DNA of 64,000 nt from CAIUKV01 sp041659105 (GTDB taxonomy: Bacteria; Actinomycetota; Acidimicrobiia; IMCC26256; PALSA-555). Positions 7,612 through 16,785 of the stretch are shown in pieces (the stretch's first letter is position 1; each line of letters starts with the position of its first letter). The stretch lies in NCBI GenBank assembly GCA_041659105.1, contig JBAZYX010000001.1, forward strand, positions 62,001 to 126,000. Direction: 5' to 3'. Under the pieces are notes generated by a model. That model was not told where the DNA came from. It ran no database searches and saw only the letters and a program-made list of their open reading frames with translations. The translations under genes and the position numbers were made by a program.

Positions 7612-8637
7612 ACGGGGGTCGTCGGGGCCTCGGGATACACCGGCGCGGAGCTGTTGCGCCTGTTGGCGGGGCATCCCGAGCTCGAGGTCGTGCACGCCAC
7701 GGCCGACTCCAACGCCGGCGCGCCCGCCACCGCGCTCTACCCGTCGCTGGCCGCCGTCTACGGCGACCTCGAGTTCGCCGCCCTCGACCCCGCGGCCCTC
7801 GACGGGCTCGACGTCGCCTTCGTGGCCCTGCCCCACGGGGAGAGCCAGAAGCTCGTGCCCGACCTGGTCGACCGGGTGGGCCACGTGGTCGACCTCGGCG
7901 CCGACTTCCGCCTCCCGGCGGACGCGTACGCCCAGTGGTACGGCGAGGCCCACGGCGCGCCCGACCTGATCGACCAGTTCGGCTTCGGCATGGTGGAGCT
8001 GTTCCGCGACGAGGTGTCCGGTCGGGCCCACGTCGCGGCACCCGGGTGCTACCCGACCGCGTCGTCGCTCGCGCTGGCCCCGCTGCTCGCGGCCGGGCTC
8101 GTCGAGCCCACCGGCATCGTGGTGAACGCGGTCTCGGGGATCTCCGGTGCGGGACGCAAGCTCGCGGCCGCGAACCTCTACGCCGAGCGCGAGCAGAACG
8201 TCGTCGGCTACGGCTTGCTGACCCACCGCCACACCGGTGAGATCGAGCACGCGCTCACTCACGTGGGCGGTGCTCCCGTGGAGGTGCTGTTCACCCCGCA
8301 CCTGGTGCCCATGACGCGGGGGATCCTGTCCACCTGCGTGGCCCGTCCTGCGGTCACCGGCCTCACGACGGCCGGGCTGCTCGACCGCTACCGCGAGTAC
8401 TACGCGGGGGAGCCGTTCGTCGTGGTGACCGACGATCCCCCCCAGACCAAGTCGACCCTCGGGGCCAACACCGCGCAGGTGACCGTGCGCTTCGACCCCC
8501 GCACCGGGTCGGTGCTGGCGATGGGTGCGATCGACAACCTCGTGAAGGGCGCGTCCGGCCAGGCCATCCAGGCCGCCAACCGCGTCCTCGGCCTCCCGGA
8601 GGTCACCGGCCTCCCGATGATCGGACTGATGCCGTGA
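7600..8637 (+). CDS. argC: N-acetyl-gamma-glutamyl-phosphate reductase
   Basis: 345 aa. The ATG at 7600 gives the standard N-terminus MSYNTGVVGASGYTGAEL with the NADP-binding GASGYTG loop; the frame open further upstream is ignored. The catalytic Cys is in AAPGCYPTAS, and the C-terminal HLVPMTRGIL and VKGASGQAIQ segments are typical. It performs the third step of arginine synthesis, reduction of N-acetylglutamyl phosphate to the semialdehyde. It heads the arg operon and starts 7 nt after a TATAGT -10 box inside the probable ArgR operator. Confidence 0.97.
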   Translation: MSYNTGVVGASGYTGAELLRLLAGHPELEVVHATADSNAGAPATALYPSLAAVYGDLEFAALDPAALDGLDVAFVALPHGESQKLVPDLVDRVGHVVDLGADFRLPADAYAQWYGEAHGAPDLIDQFGFGMVELFRDEVSGRAHVAAPGCYPTASSLALAPLLAAGLVEPTGIVVNAVSGISGAGRKLAAANLYAEREQNVVGYGLLTHRHTGEIEHALTHVGGAPVEVLFTPHLVPMTRGILSTCVARPAVTGLTTAGLLDRYREYYAGEPFVVVTDDPPQTKSTLGANTAQVTVRFDPRTGSVLAMGAIDNLVKGASGQAIQAANRVLGLPEVTGLPMIGLMP

Positions 8638-8640
8638 GCG

Positions 8641-8746
8641 AGGAGCGGGAATCGTGAGCGAGCCCCGGATGCCGAACGAGTCGACACGATGGCGAGCGGG
8701 GCCCGAGCGGCCCGGCCCGCAGGGCCAGGAGCGGGAATCGTGAGCG
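8641..8746 (+). repeat. Direct repeat of a 20-bp translation-initiation segment, 86 bp apart
   Basis: The same 20 bp, an AGGAG Shine-Dalgarno, spacer and GTGAGCG, occur at 8641-8660 and 8727-8746. The second copy is the initiation region of argJ (GTG at 8740); the first opens a short reading frame. The 66 bp between are rich in GCCCGAGCGGCCC-type inverted repeats. Confidence 0.85.
8654..8743 (+). CDS. Possible 29-aa leader ORF between argC and argJ
   Basis: The frame begins at the GTG at 8654 behind the first copy of the repeated AGGAG ribosome site. It encodes 29 residues, five of them Arg, and its TGA overlaps the argJ GTG in a GTGA, the coupling seen across the operon. It could be a leader peptide coupling translation of argJ or sensing arginine, or simply a by-product of the duplication. 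No family is recognised. Conservation in relatives would be needed to call it real. Confidence 0.25.
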   Translation: MSEPRMPNESTRWRAGPERPGPQGQERES

Positions 8747-9939
8747 TGACTGCCATCGAGGGGTTCGAGGCCGCGGGGATCGCGTCCGGCATCAAGCCGT
8801 CGGGCAACCCCGACCTCGCGCTCGTCGCGACCGCCGACCGCCGGCCGGTCACCGCCGCGGGCGTGTTCACCACCAACCTCGCGACCGCGGCTCCCGTGCA
8901 GGTCAGCCGCGCGCACCTTGCCGACGGCAAGGCCGCCGCGGTCGTCCTGAGCTCCGGCAACGCGAACGCCGCCACCGGGGAGCCCGGTCGCGACGACGCC
9001 CGCCGCATGTGCGAGCTCACCGCGGCCGGTCTCGGCCTGGCGACGGCCGACGTGCTGGTGTGCTCCACCGGCCTGATCGGCATCCCGATGCCCATGGAGC
9101 CGGTGGAGTCGGGGATCCCGTTGCTGTGCGCGGCGATCGCGCCCGGAGCCGAGGCGGGCCACCGCGCCGCCCGCGCGATGATGACCACCGACACGAAGTC
9201 GAAGGAGTCGCTCGCCGATGCCGACATGGGCGACGGCCGGCACCTGCACGTGGGGGGCATGGCCAAGGGGGCGGCCATGCTCCAGCCCGCGATGGCCACG
9301 ATGCTCGCGGTCCTCACCACCGACGCGGTGGTCGATCCCGACACCCTGCACGCGGCGCTCGAGCGCGCGGTGCAGGACTCGTTCAACGCCCTGATCGTCG
9401 ACGCCTGCACGAGTACCAACGACACCGTGCTCGTGCTCGCGAACGGCGCCGCGGGTGGCCCGCCCGTCGGGTCGAGCGGTCACGCGTACTACGCGTTGGT
9501 CGAGGCGCTCACGGCTGTGTGCGACGACCTCGCGCACCAGATGGCGGCCGACGCCGAGGGAGCCACGAAGCTCGCTCGACTCACCGTGCGCGGCGCCCGT
9601 TCGTCCGAGGAGGCTCGCCGCGCCGCGCGCGCGGTGGCCGCGAGCCAGCTCGTGCAGTGCTCGCTCTACGGTCAGGACCCCTACTGGGGGCGCGTGCTGT
9701 CGGAGCTCGGAGCGAGCGGCGCGTTCCTCGACCCCGAGCGCGTCGACATCTCGTACAACGGCGTCACGGTGTGCCGCCACGGGGTGGCCGCTCTCCACGA
9801 CGAGACCGCGTTGCGCACGTCGATGACCCAGCGCGACATCGAGATCGTCTGCGACCTGCACGCGGGCCGGGGCGAGGCGCGGGTGCGCTTCACCGACCTC
9901 ACACACGCGTACGTCGACGAGAACATGGGGACGAGCTGA
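8740..9939 (+). CDS. argJ: Bifunctional glutamate N-acetyltransferase / amino-acid N-acetyltransferase
   Basis: 399 aa from the GTG at 8740, behind AGGAG. ArgJ transfers acetyl from N-acetylornithine to glutamate, closing the acetyl cycle, and may also use acetyl-CoA. The self-cleavage site is the Ala-Thr bond in PAMATMLAVLTTDA, where Thr becomes the beta-subunit nucleophile. The ACTSTNDTVLVLANG segment and the C-terminal YGQDPYWGRV block are also typical of the family. It overlaps argB by 1 nt (TGATG). The presence of ArgJ with no separate ArgE in the operon indicates the cyclic arginine pathway. Confidence 0.95.
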   Translation: MSVTAIEGFEAAGIASGIKPSGNPDLALVATADRRPVTAAGVFTTNLATAAPVQVSRAHLADGKAAAVVLSSGNANAATGEPGRDDARRMCELTAAGLGLATADVLVCSTGLIGIPMPMEPVESGIPLLCAAIAPGAEAGHRAARAMMTTDTKSKESLADADMGDGRHLHVGGMAKGAAMLQPAMATMLAVLTTDAVVDPDTLHAALERAVQDSFNALIVDACTSTNDTVLVLANGAAGGPPVGSSGHAYYALVEALTAVCDDLAHQMAADAEGATKLARLTVRGARSSEEARRAARAVAASQLVQCSLYGQDPYWGRVLSELGASGAFLDPERVDISYNGVTVCRHGVAALHDETALRTSMTQRDIEIVCDLHAGRGEARVRFTDLTHAYVDENMGTS

Positions 9940-10817
9940 TGTCCGGCGACCGCATCCGCGACGCACACGAGCGTGCCGCGATCCTCTCCGAGGCGCTGCC
10001 CTACATCCGCGAGTTCTCGGGCCGAACCGTGGTCATCAAGTACGGCGGTCACGCGATGGAGGATCCGGCGCTGGCCGAGCTCTTCGCGCAGGACGTGGTG
10101 CTCATGCACCTCGTGGGGATCAAGCCCGTGGTCGTCCACGGCGGCGGTCCGCAGATCAGCGAGCTCATGCAGCGCCTGGGCAAGGTGCCCGAGTTCGTCG
10201 ACGGCCTGCGGGTCACCGACGCCGAGACGGTGGACATCGTGCGCATGGCGCTCGTGGGCAAGGTCAACCGCGAGGTCGTGTCGGCGATCAACCAGCACGG
10301 CGCGTACGCGGTGGGCCTGTCCGGGGAGGACGCCAACCTGCTCCTCGTGCGCACCCGCGACCCCCGATTGGGGTTCGTGGGCGACGTCGAAGAGGTGAAC
10401 CCCGCGATCGTGGAGCGCCTCCTGCGCGAGGACCTCATCCCGGTGATCGCGACCGTCGGCGTGGACGAGTCCGGCCAGGCCCACAACGTCAACGCCGACA
10501 GCGTGGCCGCCGCGATCGCGGTTGCCCTCGGCGCCGAGAAGCTGGTGTACCTCACCGACGTGCTCGGCGTGTACGAGCGCTACCCCGACCCCGACAGCCT
10601 GATCTCCCAGATCGACGTCGTGGGGATGGAGCGCCTGCTCGACCGCGGCAAGGTGGGGGAGGGCATGATCCCCAAGCTGCGGTCCTGCATCGAGGCCATC
10701 GGCGACGGCGTGGCCCGGGCCCACATCCTCGACGGGCGGGTCCCGCACGCACTGCTCCTGGAGTTCTTCACCCGAGAGGGCATCGGCACCATGATCACCA
10801 ACGAGGTCACCCCATGA
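9939..10817 (+). CDS. argB: Acetylglutamate kinase
   Basis: 292 aa, ATG overlapping the argJ stop. The amino-acid kinase fold is clear: VVIKYGGHAM (ATP-binding Lys and Gly-rich loop), VVVHGGGPQISELM, the substrate loop NVNADSVAAAIA, and VYLTDVLGVYE. It phosphorylates N-acetylglutamate, normally the arginine-feedback step. The N-terminal helix of about 25 residues before the kinase core (MSGDRIRDAHERAAILSEA) matches the extension linked to hexameric, arginine-sensitive enzymes, so feedback inhibition is likely but inferred. The stop overlaps argD by 4 bp. Confidence 0.96.
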   Translation: MSGDRIRDAHERAAILSEALPYIREFSGRTVVIKYGGHAMEDPALAELFAQDVVLMHLVGIKPVVVHGGGPQISELMQRLGKVPEFVDGLRVTDAETVDIVRMALVGKVNREVVSAINQHGAYAVGLSGEDANLLLVRTRDPRLGFVGDVEEVNPAIVERLLREDLIPVIATVGVDESGQAHNVNADSVAAAIAVALGAEKLVYLTDVLGVYERYPDPDSLISQIDVVGMERLLDRGKVGEGMIPKLRSCIEAIGDGVARAHILDGRVPHALLLEFFTREGIGTMITNEVTP

Positions 10818-12040
10818 GCGCCCCACCCACGCTCGACGAGATCATCACGCTCGACGCGGCGAACGTGATGCAGACCTACGGGCGCGCCCGTGTGGCCTTC
10901 GTCCGCGGCGAGGGCACCATCCTCTACGACGCCGCCGGCGCCCGGTACCTCGACTTCCTGTCCGGGCTCGCCGTCACGTCACTCGGCCACGCGCACCCGA
11001 CCGTGGCCGACGCGATCGCGGAGCAGGCGCGGACGCTCCTGCACGTGTCGAACCTCTACTACAACGCGGTGCAGCCCCAGGTCGCCGAGCGACTGAACGC
11101 GCTGCTCGGCGGCGACGGTCGCGTGTTCTTCTGCAACTCGGGAGCGGAGGCCAACGAGTGCGCGATCAAGCTCGCGCGCCGCTACGGCCAGACCCACGGG
11201 GGGCCGGAGCGCTTCCACGTGCTCTCGGCGTACGGCTCGTTCCACGGCCGCACGCTCACGACGCTCGCGGCCACCGGCCAACCCCAGAAGCAGGAGACGT
11301 TCCAGCCCCTGCCCGAGGGCTTCCGCCAGGTGCTGTTCGCCGACGTCGACGCGCTCGCCGCGGCGATGGACGACCGGGTCTGCGCGGTGATGCTGGAGCC
11401 GGTGCAGGGCGAGGGTGGCGTGCAGCCGTCGCCGCCGGGCTACCTCGAAGCCGTCCGTGCGCTGTGCGACGAGCGCGAGGCGCTCCTGATCATGGACGAG
11501 GTCCAGACCGGGCTCGGGCGCACGGGCGCGTGGTTCGGGTTCCAGCACTCCGACGTGCGCCCCGACGTGGTCACGATGGCGAAGGCGCTCGGCAACGGCG
11601 TGCCCATCGGGGCGTGCTGGGCGCGGGCCGACGTGGCGACGGCGTTCCGTCCCGGCGACCACGCCACCACCTTCGGCGGCCAGCCCCTTGCCGCGAGCGC
11701 GGCGCTCGCCACCCTGCAGGTGATGGAGGACGAGGACGTCCCCGCGCGGGCCGCCGCGGCGGGCGAGCGCCTCACCGCGGCACTGCTCGCGGTGCCGGGC
11801 GTGTCCGACGTGCGCGGCGCGGGCCTGCTCATCGCGGCGGAGCTCACCCCGGGCATCGACGCGAAGGCCGTCGCCGACGAGTGCCTCGCCCGCGGCCTCG
11901 TCCTCAACGCGGTCACCCCCACGGCGCTGCGGCTCGCGCCGCCGCTGCTCGTCACCGACGCCGAGATCGCCGAGGCGGTCGAGCTCCTCGCCGGGGTGCT
12001 CGCCGCGGTCGGCGGTGCCGAAGGAGAAGCCGACCAGTGA
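10814..12040 (+). CDS. argD: Acetylornithine aminotransferase
   Basis: 408 aa, ATG in an ATGA overlap with argB. A class III PLP aminotransferase: FCNSGAEANECAIKLAR, SAYGSFHGRT, the cofactor-binding LLIMDEVQTGLGRTG with its Asp, and the Schiff-base Lys in VTMAKALGNGVPIGA. It converts N-acetylglutamate semialdehyde to N-acetylornithine with glutamate as amino donor, and may double as succinyldiaminopimelate aminotransferase as in other bacteria. The length is normal for the family. Confidence 0.95.
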   Translation: MSAPPTLDEIITLDAANVMQTYGRARVAFVRGEGTILYDAAGARYLDFLSGLAVTSLGHAHPTVADAIAEQARTLLHVSNLYYNAVQPQVAERLNALLGGDGRVFFCNSGAEANECAIKLARRYGQTHGGPERFHVLSAYGSFHGRTLTTLAATGQPQKQETFQPLPEGFRQVLFADVDALAAAMDDRVCAVMLEPVQGEGGVQPSPPGYLEAVRALCDEREALLIMDEVQTGLGRTGAWFGFQHSDVRPDVVTMAKALGNGVPIGACWARADVATAFRPGDHATTFGGQPLAASAALATLQVMEDEDVPARAAAAGERLTAALLAVPGVSDVRGAGLLIAAELTPGIDAKAVADECLARGLVLNAVTPTALRLAPPLLVTDAEIAEAVELLAGVLAAVGGAEGEADQ

Positions 12041-12978
12041 GCCTGATCCGACGTCTGCTCGAGGTCGACGACCTCGACCGTGCCCAGTTCAACGGCCTGC
12101 TCGAGCACGCGCGCGTGTGGAAGCAGGCCCCCGCTGGACCGCCCCTCGTGCTCGACGGGATCGCGGTGGCGGTGCTGTTCGAGAAGCCGTCCGCCCGCAC
12201 CCGGGTGTCGACGGAGGTCGCGGTGGTCGGCCTCGGCGGGCACCCGGTCGTGCTGCGGGGTGAGGAGGTCGGGCTCGGCCGGCGCGAGTCGGTCGAGGAC
12301 GTCGCCCGCACCCTCGCCGGCTACTGCTCGGTGATCGCGGCGCGCGTGTACGACCATGCCGTGCTCGAGGCCATGACCGTCGCCGTCGACATCCCGGTCG
12401 TGAACCTCCTCTCCGACCGCGCCCACCCCTGCCAGGCGCTGGCCGACTACCTCACCATGCTCGAGCACTTCGGCAGCCTCGAGGGTCGCCGGGTCACCTA
12501 CGTCGGCGACGGCAACAACGTCGCCGCGTCGCTCGCCTTCGGTGCCGCCCTCACCGGCGTGGAGCTCACGGTCGCGTCCCCGCCGGGCTACGAGCTCGAG
12601 GAGGACGTGGTGCTGCGCGCCCGCAACCTCGGCGCCCACCTCGAGCTCTCGTCCGACCCGCACGAGGCCGTGCGCGCGGCCGACGTCGTCTACACCGATG
12701 TGTGGACCTCGATGGGCCAGGAGGCGGAGACCGAGCTGCGCCGGGTGGCGTTCGCCGGGTTCCAGGTGGACGCGTCGCTCATGGCTTGCGCCGGTCCCGG
12801 GGCCGTCTTCATGCACTGCCTGCCCGCCCACCGCGGCGAGGAGGTCAGCGCCGAGGTGATCGACGGCCCGGCGTCGCTGGTGTGGGAGCAGGCGGCCAAC
12901 CGCATGCACAGCGTGCGGTCGCTGCTCGCGTCGCTCGACGTCCGTCCGGCCGTGCCGGGCGGCCGGAGCCGGAGGTAG
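12037..12978 (+). CDS. argF: Ornithine carbamoyltransferase
   Basis: 313 aa from the GTG at 12037 in a GTGA overlap with argD. Carbamoyl-phosphate-binding FEKPSARTR stands at the STRTR position. HPCQALADYLT and the ornithine-binding HCLPAHRGEEV confirm a transcarbamoylase of the ornithine branch. It makes citrulline. The motif SARTR in place of STRTR is a mild variation also seen in other actinobacterial enzymes. argR follows after 2 bp. Confidence 0.95.
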   Translation: MSLIRRLLEVDDLDRAQFNGLLEHARVWKQAPAGPPLVLDGIAVAVLFEKPSARTRVSTEVAVVGLGGHPVVLRGEEVGLGRRESVEDVARTLAGYCSVIAARVYDHAVLEAMTVAVDIPVVNLLSDRAHPCQALADYLTMLEHFGSLEGRRVTYVGDGNNVAASLAFGAALTGVELTVASPPGYELEEDVVLRARNLGAHLELSSDPHEAVRAADVVYTDVWTSMGQEAETELRRVAFAGFQVDASLMACAGPGAVFMHCLPAHRGEEVSAEVIDGPASLVWEQAANRMHSVRSLLASLDVRPAVPGGRSRR

Positions 12979-12980
12979 CC

Positions 12981-13451
12981 ATGGCGACCCTGGGGAAGCC
13001 GCAACGCCAGCACCGCATCGCCCGGTTGCTCGAGGAGCAGCCGATCTCGAGCCAGGCCCAGCTCGTGGAGATGCTGGCGATCGACGGCGTGATGGCCACC
13101 CAGGCCACGGTGAGCCGCGACCTCGAGGAGCTGGGCGCGGTGAAGGTGCGCATCCCCGGTGGGACGATGGCGTACGCCATCCCCGAGCACGCCACGGAGC
13201 GCTCTGCACCCGACGACCACCTGCGCCGGGTGATGGGGGAGTTCGTGGTCGAGGTGGCCCACAGCGCGAACCTGGTGGTGCTGCGCACGCCACCCGGGTC
13301 CGCGCACGTGATCGGCTCGGCGCTCGACCGCGCCGGGATCCCCGACGTGCTCGGCACGGTGGCGGGGGACGACACCTTGATCCTGGTGTGCTCCGAGCAG
13401 GTCGGCGGAGCGAAGGTGGCCGCGGAGCTGGCCGCGCTCGCGGGCCTGTAG
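12981..13451 (+). CDS. argR: Arginine repressor
   Basis: 156 aa. The N-terminal winged helix-turn-helix (residues about 8-70, with ATQATVSRDLEELGAVKV) and the C-terminal arginine-binding and hexamerisation domain (VVLRTPPGSAHVIGSALDR, GTVAGDDTLILV) are both complete. It senses arginine and represses the operon, most likely through the 41-bp palindrome over argC, giving autoregulation because argR lies in the operon it controls. The ATG follows GGAGG closely, 2 bp after argF. Confidence 0.95.
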   Translation: MATLGKPQRQHRIARLLEEQPISSQAQLVEMLAIDGVMATQATVSRDLEELGAVKVRIPGGTMAYAIPEHATERSAPDDHLRRVMGEFVVEVAHSANLVVLRTPPGSAHVIGSALDRAGIPDVLGTVAGDDTLILVCSEQVGGAKVAAELAALAGL

Positions 13452-13493
13452 CAAGCGAAATCTGTCGAGAAGCGAAGGACGAAGGGAAGTCTG

Positions 13494-14696
13494 ATGTCGA
13501 AGCGGCGAGTGGTCTTGGCGTACTCCGGTGGTCTCGACACCTCCGTGGCGGTGAAGTGGATCGCCGAGGAGTGGGGGGCCGAGGTCGTCGCGCTCGCGGC
13601 CGACGTCGGCCAGGGCGGTGACTTCGAGGCGATCCGCCAGCGCGCGTTCGCGGCCGGGGCCGTCGACGCGAAGGTCGTCGACCTCCGAGCCGAGTTCGCC
13701 GACGAGTACTTCCTGCCCGCGCTGCGCGCGAACGCGCTGTACGAGGGCAAGTATCCGCTGGTCTCCGCGCTCTCGCGGCCGATCATCGCCAAGCACCTCG
13801 TGGTCGCGGCGCGTGAGTTCGGCGCCGACGCCGTCGCGCACGGCTGCACGGGCAAGGGCAACGACCAGGTGCGCTTCGAGGTGGGGGTGCGCGCGCTGGC
13901 GCCCGACCTCGACGTGCTCGCTCCCGTGCGGGTGTGGGGCATGACCCGCGAGGACTGCATCGCGTACGCCGCGAAGCACGACATCCCCATCGCGCAGAGC
14001 AAGGCGAAGCCGTACTCGATCGACGACAACCTCGTCGGCCGGGCCATCGAGTGCGGGGAGATGGAGGACCCGTGGGCCCGCCCGCCGGCCGACATCTGGG
14101 AGCTCACGGCCGACGTCGCCGACGCCCCGAGCGAGCGCCGCGACGTCGTGGTGCGCTTCGAGGCCGGGGTGCCGGTCGCGATCGACGGCCAGACCCTGCC
14201 GCTCCACGAGCTCGTCGGTCGCATGACGCAGGCTGCCGGCGCCTATGGCTACGGCCGGCTCGACATGGTCGAGAACCGTCGCGTGGGGATCAAGAGCCGC
14301 GAGACCTACGAGGCGCCCGGCGCGCTCGCACTGATCACCGCGCACCAGGACCTCGAGTCGATCACGGTCGAGCGCGACCTCTCCCGCGAGAAGGCCCGGC
14401 TGGAGCCGCGCTACGCAGAGCTCGTCTACGACGGCCTGTGGTTCTCGCCGCTCAAGCGCGCGCTCGACGCGTTCGTCGACGCGTCGCAGGAGTACGTCAC
14501 CGGCGAGGTGCGGCTCACGCTGGAGCCGGGGCGGTGCTACCCGAGCGGCCGTCGCGCGGAGAAGGGTCTCTACGACTACGAGCTCGCCACGTACGACGCC
14601 GCCGACGCGTTCCGCCACGAGGATGCCGCCGGCTTCGTCCGGCTGTGGGGCCTCTCGGTGGAGACCGTCGCCCGCCGCCAGGGTGGCCTGTCGTGA
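13494..14696 (+). CDS. argG: Argininosuccinate synthase
   Basis: 400 aa, ATG at 13494 behind GAAGGGAAG. The ATP pyrophosphatase motif AYSGGLDTSVAVKW is at residues 9-22, followed by HGCTGKGNDQVRFE and KSRETYEAPGA. It condenses citrulline and aspartate with ATP to argininosuccinate. The 42-bp gap from argR is the largest within argC-argG apart from the argC-argJ spacer, but no separate promoter is evident, so read-through from argC is likely. Confidence 0.97.
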   Translation: MSKRRVVLAYSGGLDTSVAVKWIAEEWGAEVVALAADVGQGGDFEAIRQRAFAAGAVDAKVVDLRAEFADEYFLPALRANALYEGKYPLVSALSRPIIAKHLVVAAREFGADAVAHGCTGKGNDQVRFEVGVRALAPDLDVLAPVRVWGMTREDCIAYAAKHDIPIAQSKAKPYSIDDNLVGRAIECGEMEDPWARPPADIWELTADVADAPSERRDVVVRFEAGVPVAIDGQTLPLHELVGRMTQAAGAYGYGRLDMVENRRVGIKSRETYEAPGALALITAHQDLESITVERDLSREKARLEPRYAELVYDGLWFSPLKRALDAFVDASQEYVTGEVRLTLEPGRCYPSGRRAEKGLYDYELATYDAADAFRHEDAAGFVRLWGLSVETVARRQGGLS

Positions 14697-14730
14697 GCCG
14701 AGCGGTATCGACGCGAACCATGGAGGAGGA

Positions 14731-16167
14731 GTGACGGCGCCCGACCCGCCCGTCACCCCCGACGTGCCCGCTGCCACCACCCTGTGGCACGGGCGGTTCG
14801 CCGAGGGGCCGGCGGACGCGCTGCTCGCGTTCACCGCGAGCCTCGCCTTCGACCGTCGCCTCGCGGCCGACGACCTCGCGGGATCGCGCGCCCACGTGCG
14901 CATGCTCGGGCGCGTCCAGCTGCTCAGCGCCGACGAGGTGGATGTGGTGCAGGCCGCGCTCGACCAGGTGGACTCCGAGCTCGCGGCGGGCACGTTCGCG
15001 TTCGAGCCCACCGACGAGGACATCCACACCGCGATCGAGCGTCGGGTCACCGAGCTCGCGGGGGACGCGGGAGCGAAGCTGCACACCGGGCGGAGCCGCA
15101 ACGACCAGGTGGCCACCGCGTTGCGCCTGTTCGTCCGCCGCGAGGGCGCCGTGATCGCCGACGCGATCGTCGGGCTCCAGGCGGTGCTGGTGGCCCGCGC
15201 CGCCGAGGTGGGGACCGAGGTCTACCTGCCGGGCTACACGCACCTCCAGCGCGCCCAGCCGGTCCTGCTCGCGCACCACCTGCTCGCGCACTTCTGGGCG
15301 CTCACGCGCGACCTGGAGCGGCTCGAGGCCGCGCTGGCCCGCGCCGACGTGTCGCCGCTCGGCGCCGGCGCCCTCGCGGGCTCGAGTCTCCCGCTCGACC
15401 CCGACGGCACCGCGGCCGACCTCGGCTTCGCGCGCCGCTTCGAGAACTCGCTCGACGCCGTGTCCGATCGCGACTTCGTGGCCGAGCTGTGCTTCGTGCT
15501 GGCGCTGTGCATGGTCCACCTGTCGCGCATCGGGGAGGAGGTCGTGCTGTGGACGACGGAGGAGTTCGGCTTCCTGCACCTCGCCGACGAGTACGCCACC
15601 GGCTCCTCGATGCTCCCGCAGAAGAAGAACCCCGACATCGCCGAGCTGGCCCGGGGCAAGGCCGGGCGCGTCATCGGGAACCTCACCGGCCTGCTCGCCA
15701 CGCTCAAGGGGCTCCCGCTCTCGTACAACCGTGACCTCCAGGAGGACAAGGAGCCGCTGTTCGACACGTTCGACACGACGCGCCTCGCACTCCTCGCGAT
15801 CACGGGGATGCTCGCCACCGCAACGTTCGTGCCCGACGCGATGCGCGCTGCGGCCGACTCGCCCACGGTCGCGGCGACCGACCTCGCCGAGTGGCTGGTC
15901 GCCCGGGGCGTGCCGTTCCGCGAAGCCCACGGGATCGTCGGCGCGATGGTGCGCCAGGCCTCCGAGCGGGGCGTCCCACTGGACGAGCTGGTGATGACCG
16001 ACCCCCGCCTCGGTCCCGACGCGCTCGGGCTGCTCGAGCCCGGCCAGGCCGTCCGGCGTCGGACCACCCCCGGCGGGGGCGGGCCCGAGCCGCTCGCCCC
16101 GCAGCTGGCAGCGGCCCAGGCCTGGCTGGTCCCGCGCTTTCCCGCGCCGGCACCCGCCGACGGGTGA
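14731..16167 (+). CDS. argH: Argininosuccinate lyase
   Basis: 478 aa from the GTG at 14731, preceded by GGAGGAGGA; the family N-terminus LWHGRFAEGPADALLAFTAS supports this start. The fumarase/aspartase signature GSSMLPQKKNPD carries the catalytic Ser loop, with TGRSRNDQVATALRLF and PGYTHLQRAQPVL upstream. It splits argininosuccinate into arginine and fumarate, the last step of the pathway. Its stop overlaps the following DNA glycosylase gene by 4 bp. Confidence 0.96.
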   Translation: MTAPDPPVTPDVPAATTLWHGRFAEGPADALLAFTASLAFDRRLAADDLAGSRAHVRMLGRVQLLSADEVDVVQAALDQVDSELAAGTFAFEPTDEDIHTAIERRVTELAGDAGAKLHTGRSRNDQVATALRLFVRREGAVIADAIVGLQAVLVARAAEVGTEVYLPGYTHLQRAQPVLLAHHLLAHFWALTRDLERLEAALARADVSPLGAGALAGSSLPLDPDGTAADLGFARRFENSLDAVSDRDFVAELCFVLALCMVHLSRIGEEVVLWTTEEFGFLHLADEYATGSSMLPQKKNPDIAELARGKAGRVIGNLTGLLATLKGLPLSYNRDLQEDKEPLFDTFDTTRLALLAITGMLATATFVPDAMRAAADSPTVAATDLAEWLVARGVPFREAHGIVGAMVRQASERGVPLDELVMTDPRLGPDALGLLEPGQAVRRRTTPGGGGPEPLAPQLAAAQAWLVPRFPAPAPADG

Positions 16168-16778
16168 CCCGCGGGCGGACGCTGCCCCGGGCCTTCTACG
16201 CCCGCGACTCGCTCGAGGTCGCGCCCGACCTCCTGCACAAGCTCCTCGTCCACGACGACCCCGTCGAGGGGCGGATCGCGCTGCGGATCGTGGAGGTCGA
16301 GGCGTACCGCGGCGCGCAGGACCCCGCCAGCCACGGCTACCGGGGTCCGACCGCCCGCACCGCGTCGATGTTCGGCCCGCCCGGCCACCTCTACGTGTAC
16401 TTCACCTACGGCATGCACTGGTGCGCCAACGTCGTCACCGGCGGACCGGGGGAGGCCAACGCCGTGCTGCTGCGGGCGGGGGAGCCCATCGCCGGCCTCG
16501 ACGCGATCCGGCGCCGGCGACCCGCGGCCCGTCGCGACCGCGACCTGGCTGCCGGGCCGGCCCGCCTCGCCCAGGCCCTCGGCGTGGACGGCCGCTTCGA
16601 CGGCGCCGACCTCGTCCGCGGGCCCGTGCGCATCCTCGACGACGGCACCCCGACCCCGGCGGCTCCGGGCTGGTCGACCCGGATCGGCCTGAGCCCGGGG
16701 CGGGGCGACACCCATCCGTGGCGCTGCTTCGTCCCCGGCAACGCCCACGTGAGCCGGGGGAGGGTCCAACTATCGTGA
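16164..16778 (+). CDS. mpg: DNA-3-methyladenine glycosylase (AAG/MPG family)
   Basis: 204 aa, GTG in a GTGA overlap with argH. The AAG fold is clear: RAFYARDSLEVAPDLLHKLL, RIVEVEAYRGAQDPASHGYRG with the catalytic Glu in VEAY, and GHLYVYFTYGMHWCANVV. It removes 3-methyladenine and other alkylated or deaminated purines to start base-excision repair. It is linked to tyrS in M. tuberculosis as well (Rv1688-Rv1689), so the neighbourhood is old rather than specific to this genome. Confidence 0.93.
   Translation: MTRGRTLPRAFYARDSLEVAPDLLHKLLVHDDPVEGRIALRIVEVEAYRGAQDPASHGYRGPTARTASMFGPPGHLYVYFTYGMHWCANVVTGGPGEANAVLLRAGEPIAGLDAIRRRRPAARRDRDLAAGPARLAQALGVDGRFDGADLVRGPVRILDDGTPTPAAPGWSTRIGLSPGRGDTHPWRCFVPGNAHVSRGRVQLS
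16771..16776 (+). promoter_or_regulatory. Possible -10 box for tyrS
   Basis: TATCGT inside the last codons of the glycosylase gene, 9 nt before the tyrS ATG at 16786. The spacing is slightly long for a strictly leaderless start but within the pattern seen elsewhere. It would allow tyrS to be expressed apart from the arg operon. Confidence 0.45.
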
Positions 16779-16785
16779 TCGGGTC

